Part shown: piece by piece, positions 52,042 to 60,141 of the stretch
Layout: each line of letters opens with the position of its first letter
How positions within the stretch are numbered: position 1 is the stretch's first letter
NCBI GenBank assembly: GCA_947165685.1
Contig: CAMVBK010000005.1
Location: 1 to 64,000, forward strand
Reading direction: 5' to 3'
DNA from: F23-D06 sp947165685
GTDB lineage: Bacteria; Bacteroidota; Bacteroidia; Bacteroidales; WCHB1-69
DNA: 64,000 bases
Notes under the pieces: generated by a model
Told to the model about the DNA's origin: nothing
Databases searched by the model: none
The model's input: the letters and a program-made list of their open reading frames with translations, nothing else
Translations under genes and position numbers: made by a program

Positions 52042-52423
52042 CAATCTGATTCAGAAGCCCAACGAACATAATGATCGTCAGAAAGTCGTTTTTGGATTCT
52101 CCGAAATCCGTGATGTAAGTTATGTGACGGCTCGTAATGATTCTAAATTCTTCATTGACTATATCCACCATCTAAAGTCATTCTGTAGCATGACGTGGGA
52201 TGAAATCAGAACCACCCAACGGCATGGTTTCGGTTCCGAGATCATAGATGTTCATCGTCTCACCCAGAAAGCTTTGCGGTGTGTTCCGTCTGGATTAAGA
52301 AAACTTATTGTATTGAGAGCAACTGGAAAAAACCACGTTTTTCTTGGCTATAGGGATGGCAGCGTGTTCCAGATTCTGTTTGTCGAGTATCATTTCGGCG
52401 ACATATACGCTCACGAGGCATAA
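52031..52423 (+). CDS. Small protein of unknown function, candidate toxin partner of DUF4065
   Basis: 130 residues with an apparent TTG start at 52031 inside the DUF4065 gene; no in-frame ATG exists before residue 54 (MTWDE), and upstream codons are blocked by no better start. Translation is probably coupled. Visible pattern: VVFGFSEIRDVSYV, FFIDYIHHLKSFCSMTWDEI, GFGSEIIDV and a C-terminal strand pair LRKLIVLRATGKNHVFLGYRDGSVFQILFVEY. The size and closing strands are reminiscent of small RNase-type toxins, but I cannot name the family. The assignment rests on gene context. Confidence 0.6.
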   Translation: MKTNNLIQKPNEHNDRQKVVFGFSEIRDVSYVTARNDSKFFIDYIHHLKSFCSMTWDEIRTTQRHGFGSEIIDVHRLTQKALRCVPSGLRKLIVLRATGKNHVFLGYRDGSVFQILFVEYHFGDIYAHEA

Positions 52424-52484
52424 AAGTACATGTAGCGACTCGCGCCTCTGTGTTGGCGGAGAAAATACAGTTTTTTTTCAGTCC

Positions 52485-52523
52485 TGTAAACATCCCTTAC
52501 ACCCACTGTAAGATTTTCTTACA
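52485..52523 (+). promoter_or_regulatory. Putative enhancer array 2 upstream of hlyD
   Basis: Half-sites start at 52485 (TGTAAAC), 52495 (CCTTACA), 52507 (TGTAAGA) and 52517 (TCTTACA): spacing 10, 12, 10 bp. The inner two are separated by CCCAC. Apart from the 2-bp wider centre it repeats array 1. Confidence 0.75.
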
Positions 52524-52576
52524 CCCTCCATGTGCCAACATCCGTCGAACATCTCACAACCAGCATGTTACGACTT

Positions 52577-52591
52577 TGGCATCCTTTTGGC
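52577..52591 (+). promoter_or_regulatory. Sigma-54-like promoter 2 (hlyD)
   Basis: TGGCATC-N4-TGGC keeps both invariant dinucleotides (GG at -24, GC at -12) with correct 12-bp spacing. It lies 54 bp after array 2, and the preceding TCACAACCAGCA block matches promoter 1. Best of the three promoters. Confidence 0.68.
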
Positions 52592-52617
52592 ATCCTCTTA
52601 CGGTACCGAACCCACGA

Positions 52618-52683
52618 CCAGCCTCGGAGAGGCTGAACGCACGCAGTGCAATTAACCCCACACAAGCGCAGCGCAGTGTGGGG
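52618..52683. repeat. Multi-hairpin repeat, copy 2
   Basis: Same three-stem element (GCCTCGGAGAGGC, GCACGCAGTGC, CCCCACACAAG...GTGTGGGG); ends 23 bp before the hlyD ATG, so it lies in the message leader. Confidence 0.88.
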
Positions 52684-52706
52684 AAAACACCAAAAACCGA
52701 AAAGAT

Positions 52707-53965
52707 ATGGACAGAAAGATAGAACCAACCAAAGGAATCCGCAAACTCTTCACCCGCAAGGCACTGCCCTACTGGGGCGGGGCGCTGATGCTCGTCTTCA
52801 TCGGGTGGCTGCTGCTGCGGGACAACGCCTCGCGACTGCGCACGAACGGCGACACCTTCACCGTCGGCGAGGTGCGGCGCGGCGAGTTCAACGACTATAT
52901 CCGCGTCACCGGGCAGGTGGTGCCGATGACCACTGTGCAGCTCAGCCCATTGGAGGGCGGTGTGGTGCAGCAGATTGTGACGGAGGAGGGCTCGCACGTC
53001 CGCGAGGGCGACATCATCCTGATTCTCAGCAACGAAGCGCTCGACATGCAGATTCTCAACGCCGAGGCCGACCTCGCCGAAAAGGAGAACATCCTCCGCA
53101 ACACGATGATCGCCATGGAACAGCAGAAACTGAACCTCCAGCAGGAGAAGCTGCAGCTGCAGATGGAGGTGCGCCGCAAAAAACGCACCTACGAGGCGAA
53201 AAAGTCGCTCTATGACGACAACCTCGTCGCGAAGGAGGAGTATTTGCAGGCCGAGGAGGAGTACCAGTTGGCCACCGACCGGCTCAAGCTGGTCGAGAAC
53301 CGCGCCAAGCAGGACAGCCTCTACCGTTCGGTGGAAATCCGGCAGATGCGCGAAAGTTTGGAGAACATGCGGCTCAACATGCAGATGATACGTCATCGCA
53401 AGGAGAACCTTACCATCAAAGCCCCGATTGACGGCGAGCTTGGCCTTGTGGATGTGGTGCTCGGACAGTCTGTTGCGGCGGGCAGCAAGGTCGGGCAGAT
53501 CAACAACCAGGACAACTACAAGCTCGAAGCTCTGATTGACGAGCACTATATCGACCGGGTGAGCGCGGGACTGACCGCCGATTTCGAGCGGCAGGGCGAA
53601 AAGTGCAACGTGCTGATACGCAAGGTCTATCCCGAGGTGCGCGACGGCAAGTTCAAGGCCGACTTCAAATTCCCCGACGGTCAGCCAGAGAACATCCGCA
53701 CCGGCCAGACCTTCTACCTGAACCTGCAGCTCGGTCAGCCGGTGGAGGCCGTCCTCATTCCGCGCGGCGCCTTCTACCAAAAGACCGGCGGTAAGTGGAT
53801 CTACGTGGTCTCCCCCGACGGCAAGCGTGCCGTGAAGCGCGACATCCGCATCGGTCGCCAAAATCCGCAGTACTACGAGGTTTTGGAAGGTCTTGAACCG
53901 GGCGAGAGGGTGATCACGTCGTCGTATGACGGGTACGGGGAGGCGGAAGTATTGGAAATTAAGAA

Positions 53966-53969
<4 letters not shown>
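52707..53969 (+). CDS. HlyD/MacA-type periplasmic adaptor of an ABC efflux system
   Basis: 420 residues: one N-terminal membrane helix (YWGGALMLVFIGWLLL), barrel-sandwich half (SPLEGGVVQQIVTEEGSHVREGDIIL), a long alpha-hairpin coiled coil (about 115-220), the second lipoyl half (LTIKAPIDGELGLVDVVLGQSV) and beta-barrel/membrane-proximal domains. It would bridge the inner-membrane ABC permeases (genes at 56823, 60142 and 63118) to the TolC protein. It is separated from tolC by 7 kb of unrelated genes but carries its own enhancer array and sigma-54-like promoter. Last codons merge into a tandem repeat. Confidence 0.9.
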
Positions 53970-54013
<44 letters not shown>

Positions 54014-54058
54014 GGAGAGTAAATACTTTTTTCTAAAAATGGAATGCAGAGTAATACG

Positions 54059-54087
54059 AAAAGTGTTGTCTGTGGGCAACACTTTTT
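54059..54087. terminator. Bidirectional terminator between hlyD and the DUF4143 ATPase
   Basis: AAAAGTGTTG and CAACACTTTTT form a 10-bp stem with an 8-nt loop and T/A runs on both sides. GGCAACACTTT recurs 30 bp on, inside the end of the ATPase gene. Confidence 0.8.
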
Positions 54088-54095
54088 CGTGAAAA

Positions 54096-55523
54096 CTACT
54101 GGTTGTAGGCAACACTTTCCTCTGCCAAACGGTTAAGTGCATCAATGTCAAGGTCTGGGAGTTCTATTTCGTCGTCATCGTCAAGATCAAGCAGGAAACC
54201 CATGTAAAGAGGAAGTGTCAGCACCGCGTCGTGACGTCCTACATTATAATTGCCGAACTTTATGGCATGGGTTACGTGGTAATGATCGGGATTGCCTAAG
54301 ACGGTGGAAAGACTTTTCGTTTTACCCGATTTTGCTTTGACTTCCAAGGGCAGGCATTCGCCGTGATGACGAACCAGAAAGTCGAGTTCAAGTCCGAACT
54401 CCTTGTGGAAATAGTAAAGGCGTTTCCTTTTTTTGCAGAGGAAGTCGGCCATCAGATTTTCAAAGATAGCCCCTTTGTAACCATACAAGTTGCCTTGAAG
54501 CACGTCGGCGCGAGTGCCGGGATCAAGCAAAGCTACCAAGAGGCCGATGTCTGTGACATAAACTTTGAAACAGTCTTCGATTGCGTTACCGGATAAGGGA
54601 AGCTCGGTCGTCGTGGTGTTGTAGCAGCGGCGTATGATACCGGCATCCTCAAGCCATTGCAGGCATCCGAGATATTGAGAGGAACGGGCACCTTTCTTGA
54701 TAGTCGCGTATTGGAATTTCTTATTCTCTTTGGCCAGTTGCCTCGGTATGGATTCAAAACATTCCCGTATATGCGGCTTGTCGTTGTCATCTGCGTATTT
54801 AACCATATCATCCTCATATTCAGCGATAATCGTACTGAACACCTCGCCTACCTGGCCGATATGTTTGGTTTCAAGAAACTTGTTGACCACCTCTGGCAGA
54901 CCGCCCACAACGATGTACCGGTAAAGTAATTGCATCAGGGTCTGATGTATGCCATCGGGGACGGGTGTTTCATGCAGCAAACAGTCCGATAATGTGTCAA
55001 TAATACCTTGCCGGATGCCATTGGCCCAGAGAAACTCCTCGAAGTCAAGAGGATACATATCCACAATCGTCTCATACCCAACAGGGACGGAGTTTTTTCC
55101 AAGTTGCTCCTTGGCTTTTTTCTTCTGCTTTTCACCGTAACCTTTCACACCGAGCAGAGAACCTGTGGCTATGACATCATACCGGCCGTCGATCTTGAAC
55201 GATTTCAATGCGGTTCTGGCATCGGGGCAGTCTTGAATCTCATCGAAAATCAGGCATGTTTCGTAAGGTATGAATTCCGCTTCGGGCATAATTGCGGAGA
55301 GATTCATCATCATCACATCCACCTCTTTAGAACCGGTGAAAGCAGCGGATTTTTCAGGCTGGAGTGCGAAGTTGATGTAAATAACACTTTTGTAGTTCAC
55401 CTCCGCAAAATGTTGAACAATAAAGGTTTTTCCGCATTGCCTTATTCCTTTTATGACCAGCGGTTTGTGGTTTTCTGTGTTCTTCCATTTGATGAGGATA
55501 TCCTCAATCTTTCTCTTCAGCAT
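54096..55523 (-). CDS. AAA ATPase with DUF4143 C-terminal domain
   Basis: 475 residues. N-terminal ATPase with IKGIRQCGKTFIVQHF (Walker A GIRQCGKT) and ETCLIFDEIQDCPDA (Walker B); the DUF4143 part, with VYVTDIGLLVALL, FENLMADFLCK and the nuclease-like LELDFLVRHHGECLPLEVKAKSGK, is restriction-endonuclease-like. Such genes occur in many copies in Bacteroidota and their role is unresolved (defence or mobile-element-associated are proposals). It is inserted opposite in orientation between hlyD and the permease genes. Its promoter box is shared with the broken copy at 56031-56380. Confidence 0.88.
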   Translation of the reverse strand: MLKRKIEDILIKWKNTENHKPLVIKGIRQCGKTFIVQHFAEVNYKSVIYINFALQPEKSAAFTGSKEVDVMMMNLSAIMPEAEFIPYETCLIFDEIQDCPDARTALKSFKIDGRYDVIATGSLLGVKGYGEKQKKKAKEQLGKNSVPVGYETIVDMYPLDFEEFLWANGIRQGIIDTLSDCLLHETPVPDGIHQTLMQLLYRYIVVGGLPEVVNKFLETKHIGQVGEVFSTIIAEYEDDMVKYADDNDKPHIRECFESIPRQLAKENKKFQYATIKKGARSSQYLGCLQWLEDAGIIRRCYNTTTTELPLSGNAIEDCFKVYVTDIGLLVALLDPGTRADVLQGNLYGYKGAIFENLMADFLCKKRKRLYYFHKEFGLELDFLVRHHGECLPLEVKAKSGKTKSLSTVLGNPDHYHVTHAIKFGNYNVGRHDAVLTLPLYMGFLLDLDDDDEIELPDLDIDALNRLAEESVAYNQ

Positions 55524-55546
55524 AATGACACGATTTTTTCAGCCTG

Positions 55547-55554
55547 CAAAAATA
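55547..55554 (-). promoter_or_regulatory. -7 element within the GAAAAGTGTATTTTTGCAG box
   Basis: Minus strand TATTTTTG, 24 bp before the ATPase ATG. It is preceded by AGAAAAGTG and by two direct copies of GATTTTTTCCGTCAGAAAA, a likely operator. Confidence 0.6.
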
Positions 55555-55674
55555 CACTTTTCTGACGGAAAAAATCACAATCCAAACATTTTTCTGACGG
55601 AAAAAATCGCGGACGCTACACTTTTCTTGTCAACCAAAACTCCGGCAGAAGCACTGAAGCAGCAGCAGGGGCGT

Positions 55675-55702
55675 GTAGAGACGCAAAATTTTGCATCTCT
55701 AC
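55675..55702. repeat. GTAGAGACGC hairpin, copy 2
   Basis: GTAGAGACGCAAAA and TTTTGCATCTCTAC pair along 14 bp with one mismatch. It overlaps the stop of the ATPase remnant at 55699-55953. Confidence 0.85.
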
Positions 55703-55953
55703 CATGCAAACAACGCGTCACCCTTCACCTCGCGGGGAATCTTCCGGGCGTACATATTGTCCAAAAGACCATTCGGCGTGATGAATGCCGGCAGCAATGA
55801 TTTCTTCGTTTGGGTGACCTTCCGGAAAATACGCATCCGGCGGGCGAGTTGGCTGTCATAGCTTTTGGTGATTTCGTATTCGTCTGTGGAGAATTTCATT
55901 TCGCAACTCAAGAATTTTGGCGCAAAGACACAAAAAATATGAGATTGCGCCAA
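55699..55953 (-). pseudogene. C-terminal remnant of another AAA ATPase (DUF234-like end)
   Basis: 84 codons containing ARRMRIFRKVTQTKKSLLPA and FITPNGLLDNMYARKI, which resemble the closing segment of larger Bacteroidota AAA ATPases where a FREVTxT...TLVTxxGLxxNxYS stretch precedes a final ...LF. No ATPase motifs remain upstream. The first 17 codons look like read-in from unrelated sequence. The assignment is from remembered family endings. Confidence 0.45.
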
Positions 55954-56030
55954 CCTTGTGGTAGAATTCTGGCGTAATCTCTGTTTTTTTATGAGATTGC
56001 GCCAAGGAAGTTGTTTTGCAAAAAAGCGAA

Positions 56031-56380
56031 TTACAGCAGAACTTCCGTCGGTGGGGTTGACGGAATGAAAAACATGACGTAGTATATCGGAAGATAAGTC
56101 ACCTTCCCGTTTTGCTTGACTTCGCGCTCGTTCGACATTACAAAAGCTTGTTCGATGTGGTAGTCGGGAGTGGCGACAAAGGCATCCAACGAAGCGTGCT
56201 CATTGTAGTTTTTCCCCGATTTAACCTCGATGGGAAGAACCGAAAGCAAAAACGTTTTTGCCCTTCATACCGAATGATAAAAGACTTCCCTATCTGACGA
56301 GCTCCATCAAGAACTAGTATCTTATCAGATCCATTATCAAGATAATCAGCTATTTCCGTTTGAATCTTTCTTTTTAACAT
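56031..56380 (-). pseudogene. DUF4143 ATPase gene with large internal deletion
   Basis: From ATG 56380 the first ~35 codons read MLKRKIQTEIADYLDNGSD, ILVLDGARQIGKSFIIRY, the start of a DUF4143 ATPase with its Walker A. The frame then shifts into sequence encoding LPIEVKSGKNYNEHASLDAF and the natural C-terminus (KVTYLPIYYVMFF), in a different reading frame (56249-56031). About 250-300 codons are missing, so it is a deletion relic. Upstream are three ACACTTTTC boxes like those before the intact ATPase. Confidence 0.75.
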
Positions 56381-56536
56381 ACACTTTTCCGTTAAATTCA
56401 AATCTGCAAACATACACTTTTCTGGAAAACAATCGGATGAAATAATACACTTTTCCGTCAATCATACTTAGTTCTTGTACCAGCTCGAAAAAAGTGGACA
56501 CGAGAGCCTTGTCCCAAAAATAGTATTTTTGCCATT

Positions 56537-56632
56537 ATGAAAGTTTCAATGATGACCTTTAATAAAATGATGATACCTGTAAAGAAACCTTACACCTGCT
56601 GTAAGAAATCTTTACAGCGGCCCTTTTGTTAG
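56537..56632 (+). CDS. Possible 31-codon ORF overlapping enhancer array 3
   Basis: A TATTTTTG element (56524-56531) precedes an ATG by 5 bp. The frame MKVSMMTFNKMMIPVKKP then runs through the TGTAA/TTACA array to a stop at 56632. It may be the truncated start of a lost gene rather than a real peptide, since the codons in the array are dictated by the binding sites. Confidence 0.2.
   Translation: MKVSMMTFNKMMIPVKKPYTCCKKSLQRPFC
56578..56616 (+). promoter_or_regulatory. Putative enhancer array 3 upstream of the first permease gene
   Basis: Half-sites start at 56578 (TGTAAAG), 56588 (CCTTACA), 56600 (TGTAAGA) and 56610 (CTTTACA): spacing 10, 12, 10 bp, the same as array 2, with CCTGC between the inner pair. 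Confidence 0.75.
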
Positions 56633-56668
56633 ATGTTTAGAGAATTGACAACCAATGGTTTATGTTTT

Positions 56669-56683
56669 TGGCACGGAAAATGA
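56669..56683 (+). promoter_or_regulatory. Sigma-54-like promoter 3 (first permease)
   Basis: TGGCACG-N4-ATGA: perfect consensus at -24 (TGGCACG); at -12 the G is kept, the C replaced by A. 53 bp after array 3; the preceding GACAACCA matches the block in the other two. Confidence 0.5.
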
Positions 56684-56740
56684 TGTATGAGAATGATGAA
56701 GAACGATGTATGGATGTTTATAAAAAAAATAAATCCTTAA

Positions 56741-56806
56741 GCAGCCTCGGAGAGGCAAGACGCGCGAAGCGCTAATAACCCCATACAAGCGAAGCGCAGT
56801 GTGGGG
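56741..56806. repeat. Multi-hairpin repeat, copy 3
   Basis: GCAGCCTCGGAGAGGC, GCGCGAAGCGC and CCCCATAC...GTGTGGGG stems; ends 16 bp before the permease ATG. Confidence 0.88.
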
Positions 56807-56822
56807 CTTAAAACAAAAAAAT

Positions 56823-59198
56823 ATGAAAAGTTACCTCAAATTCCTCAGTCGCAACAAACTCTACACCGCCGTCGAAGCGGTGGGCCTGGTCGTGAGTCTC
56901 GCGTTCGTGATCTTGATTGGCAGCTACGTGGCCCAACATCTGGCCGTCGTGAATGAGAATCCCGCCCATGACCGCATTTACAGCCTCGGTAACACGTTAC
57001 ACTTGGGACTGTCTGTTTGGGATAAAGAGTCTCTGGAAACCAATATTCCTGAAATTGAGTTGATCAGCAGAATCACGGGGAAGGATGGAAAATTAGTTTA
57101 CCAAAGTAATGCCTATCCTGCCAACATCAAGTTCGTTGACCAAGACTTTTTCAATCTTTTTCCGTATTACACGTTTGTGGAAGGAAGCAGTGACGGATTT
57201 GACAAATCCAACAACGCCATTATCAGTGAAACTATGGCCAGACAGTTTGAGGACAATGGGAACTTGTTGGGCAAAACCATCATCATCGATGAAAAACCAT
57301 ACATCATTTGCGGCATCATGAAAGATGTCCAAAATTCCTTGATTCAGTATTTTGACGTGCTGCTTCCTTTTGATGACAAAAGCTATGAGGGACAAAAACC
57401 TTTCAAGATAATCCAGGGTGTGCTCACCCTCTTTCAGAGAATGGAGAACACGGATGAGGAGGCTTTCAAAAACAAGGTACTTGACCTCTGCAATCAAAAT
57501 TATAGTTCTTGGGGTGAAGAGTGGTTAAAAGGGCTTGTGGTGTACAATTATAAGGAGATGTTCTTCAATTCCTATTCCCATTCGAATAAAAGTATTCACA
57601 CGGGGAACCTCACCAACATCTGGATCCTTACGGCCATCGTTATCCTTCTTTTGCTGTCGGCTGTCATCAACTACATCAACCTCAGCATGGCTTTGGTGAG
57701 AAAACGTGCCAAGGAGATGGCCACCCGCCGGCTTTTGGGAGCACAGAAACTGTCCGTCATGGGCAAACTTATTGCCGAATCTGTGTTGTTCACAGCAGTA
57801 TGTTTCGGTTTTGCCTTTTTGTTGGCTTACGCTCTGGTGCCCACGATGAATCGGCTGTTAGTCAGCAATACCCCTGATGCCGACATCCAGCTACGGCTGT
57901 TGATGACGCCTGCATACATAGTGGCGTATGTGAGTGGTGTCCTGCTACTGGGAGCGCTTTCGGGCTGGTTGCCAGCTTTGTTCGCCTCCCGTTATGCCCC
58001 GATTGAGGTGGTTCGCGGCGCGTTCCGCCAATACAACAAAATGTGGTTCAACAAGATATTCATCGTTTTTCAGAGCGTGCTTTCGTTTGTGCTGATCGCC
58101 TTGGCTATCGTGATGGAGGTGCAGATGCGGCACATGGTTAACCGCCCTATTCATCTTCAGACAACAGATCTTTTTGTGATTGATGAACTTTATCCTCCAA
58201 GAGCGTATTTGCCCGTTGTAGAAGAACTCAGGTCGTTGCCATGTGTTGAGGAAGTCGGTATCGGACAAGGTTATCCTGGGAAAATCAACTATAGCTTTGG
58301 CATTCCGACTATGGAAGACGATTCAAAAAGCGAGATAAAAATGGTAACGGTTCTGTGCGATTCAATCTATTTCCAGTTGTTGGGGTTTGAGGTGGTTGAA
58401 GATTTCGGCCATCCCAAAGCCAATTCGCTATGGTTAGGAGAGCATGTTTTGATTGAAAGCGGTATTTCCGACACTTCCACTTCGTTTTTGAACAATATAG
58501 CTGCATATTTCAGCAACTATTATTTCATGAACGTGGATTATATTGGCGGTGTTGTGCATGATTTCCCGGTTAAAACGGCTGCCTGTGCCGACGGCGACTA
58601 TAATTTAAATGGTGGAGTTTATGTGTTTGATACAGAGAAGTTTGGTTATGGGGTCGGCTTGCTCGTCAAGACCACAGGCGACCATGCGGAAGCTGAAAGG
58701 CAGATTATGAACCACTACAATCAGTGGGTGGAGAAAAAGGAGGGCGTAGGCAAGGATGTCAAGTGCGGGTATGCGGATGATTTGATGTTGGAGCAGTTGG
58801 AGCCTGCCAAGCGCACCGTGCGGCTGTTGGAGCTTTTCATGGGGCTGTCGGTGCTACTCTCCTTGCTCGGCCTCATCGCCATGAGCACCTACTACAGTGG
58901 CGAGAACACCCAGGGCATCGCCATCCGCAAGGCTTTCGGCAGCGATGTGCGGCGCGAGCTGTGGCGCACGGTCAGAGGCTACATGCTCCTCGTCGGAATC
59001 GCGGCAACGATCGGTGTGCCTGTCGCTGTCTGGCTAAGCGGGAAGTACTTGGAACGTTTCGCCTACCGCATCGAGCATTACGGCTGGATCTTTGTCGTGG
59101 CCGTCCTACTCACCGCGCTGATGGCCTTCCTCTCGGTGTTATGGCAGACGCTTCGCGCCGCGAGGACGAACCCTGCGGAGGCGTTGAAGAAGGAGTGA
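56823..59198 (+). CDS. FtsX/MacB-type ABC transporter permease 1
   Basis: 791 residues from the ATG at 56823; a GTG at 56799 lies inside the hairpin repeat. Two FtsX-type units: an N-terminal membrane helix with a MacB-like periplasmic core (about 45-245), three helices around 265-400, then a second membrane/periplasmic/membrane unit ending MAFLSVLWQTLRAARTNPAEALKKE. The closing ARTNPAEALKKE is typical of the family in Bacteroidota. It would act with the ATPase encoded at 59354. Its first ~30 residues are nearly identical to those of the truncated permease at 63118. Leader holds array 3, promoter 3 and the hairpin repeat. Confidence 0.9.
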   Translation: MKSYLKFLSRNKLYTAVEAVGLVVSLAFVILIGSYVAQHLAVVNENPAHDRIYSLGNTLHLGLSVWDKESLETNIPEIELISRITGKDGKLVYQSNAYPANIKFVDQDFFNLFPYYTFVEGSSDGFDKSNNAIISETMARQFEDNGNLLGKTIIIDEKPYIICGIMKDVQNSLIQYFDVLLPFDDKSYEGQKPFKIIQGVLTLFQRMENTDEEAFKNKVLDLCNQNYSSWGEEWLKGLVVYNYKEMFFNSYSHSNKSIHTGNLTNIWILTAIVILLLLSAVINYINLSMALVRKRAKEMATRRLLGAQKLSVMGKLIAESVLFTAVCFGFAFLLAYALVPTMNRLLVSNTPDADIQLRLLMTPAYIVAYVSGVLLLGALSGWLPALFASRYAPIEVVRGAFRQYNKMWFNKIFIVFQSVLSFVLIALAIVMEVQMRHMVNRPIHLQTTDLFVIDELYPPRAYLPVVEELRSLPCVEEVGIGQGYPGKINYSFGIPTMEDDSKSEIKMVTVLCDSIYFQLLGFEVVEDFGHPKANSLWLGEHVLIESGISDTSTSFLNNIAAYFSNYYFMNVDYIGGVVHDFPVKTAACADGDYNLNGGVYVFDTEKFGYGVGLLVKTTGDHAEAERQIMNHYNQWVEKKEGVGKDVKCGYADDLMLEQLEPAKRTVRLLELFMGLSVLLSLLGLIAMSTYYSGENTQGIAIRKAFGSDVRRELWRTVRGYMLLVGIAATIGVPVAVWLSGKYLERFAYRIEHYGWIFVVAVLLTALMAFLSVLWQTLRAARTNPAEALKKE

Positions 59199-59261
59199 AC
59201 GGCGAACAAACGTCGGCGAATTTTACGAATTATGCGAATTATATAAAGACATATTCCTTGA

Positions 59262-59320
59262 GCAGCCCCGAAGGGGCAAGAGCTTGGTAGCCCCATACAA
59301 GGCGAAGCCGCAGTGTGGGG
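59262..59320. repeat. Multi-hairpin repeat, copy 4 (shortened)
   Basis: GCAGCCCCGAAGGGGC and CCCCATACAAGG...CAGTGTGGGG stems; the middle GCGC stem is replaced by AGAGCTTGGTAG. Ends 33 bp before the ATPase gene. Confidence 0.85.
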
Positions 59321-59353
59321 GACATCAGAACGAACAATTTAATACCCATTATT

Positions 59354-60034
59354 ATGATCAAAGTACAAAACCTCACCAAAATCTTCCGGACGGAAGAAAT
59401 CGAGACCCTCGCGTTGGACGGTGTCTCGTTCGAAATACAGGACGGCGAGTTCGTCGCCGTGATGGGGCCGTCGGGCTGCGGCAAATCCACGCTGCTCAAC
59501 ATCCTCGGCCTCTTGGACAACCCCACCTCGGGCAGCTACGAGCTGTTGGGGCAGGAAGTCGGCAAGTTGAAGGAGCGGGAGCGCACCAAATTCCGCAAAG
59601 GCAACATCGGCTTCGTGTTCCAGAGCTTCAACCTCATCGACGAGCTGAACGTCTATGAGAACATCGAGCTGCCGCTGAAGTACCTGAACATCAGCGCCAC
59701 GGAGCGCAAACAGCGCGTGACCGCCCTCATGGAACGCATGGCCATCAAGCACCGGGCCAAGCACTTCCCGCAGCAGTTGTCGGGCGGACAGCAGCAGCGT
59801 GTGGCCATCGCCCGCGCCGTGGTCGCCAACCCCAAGCTCATCCTCGCCGACGAGCCCACCGGCAACCTCGACTCCAAGAACGGCAAAGAGGTGATGGACC
59901 TGCTCACCGAGCTGCACGACGAGGGCACCACCATCGTGATGGTCACCCACTCGCAGCGCGACGCGGGCTACGCCGGCCGCGTCATCGACCTCTTCGACGG
60001 CCGCATCGTGGAGGATGTTCTGCCCGAACTGTGA
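59354..60034 (+). CDS. ABC transporter ATPase, MacB/LolD type
   Basis: 226 residues from the ATG at 59354 (MIKVQNLTKIFR); codons upstream to 59315 overlap the leader. Walker A GPSGCGKST, Q-loop FVFQSFNLI, signature LSGGQQQR, Walker B LILADEPTGNLD and H-loop VTHSQRD. This is the standard energising subunit for FtsX-type permeases. The only ATPase of the cluster in the window, so it may serve all three permeases. Confidence 0.93.
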   Translation: MIKVQNLTKIFRTEEIETLALDGVSFEIQDGEFVAVMGPSGCGKSTLLNILGLLDNPTSGSYELLGQEVGKLKERERTKFRKGNIGFVFQSFNLIDELNVYENIELPLKYLNISATERKQRVTALMERMAIKHRAKHFPQQLSGGQQQRVAIARAVVANPKLILADEPTGNLDSKNGKEVMDLLTELHDEGTTIVMVTHSQRDAGYAGRVIDLFDGRIVEDVLPEL

Positions 60035-60074
60035 TGCCATATTAAATTTGGTTAATAACATATTGAAGGGATTT

Positions 60075-60103
60075 TGTAGAGACGTACCATGCGCGTCTCT
60101 ACA
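60075..60103. repeat. GTAGAGACGC hairpin, copy 3
   Basis: TGTAGAGACG and CGTCTCTACA pair perfectly around TACCATGCG; lies between the ATPase and permease 2. Confidence 0.85.
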
Positions 60104-60141
60104 GACCCACCTTAAATTGCAGAAACCAAACATCAATTAAT

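Noticed and set aside
60035..60141. A fourth sigma-54 promoter before permease 2
   Set aside because: No TGGCA-N7-GC arrangement and no TGTAA/TTACA half-sites in this gap; read-through from the ATPase gene is simpler.
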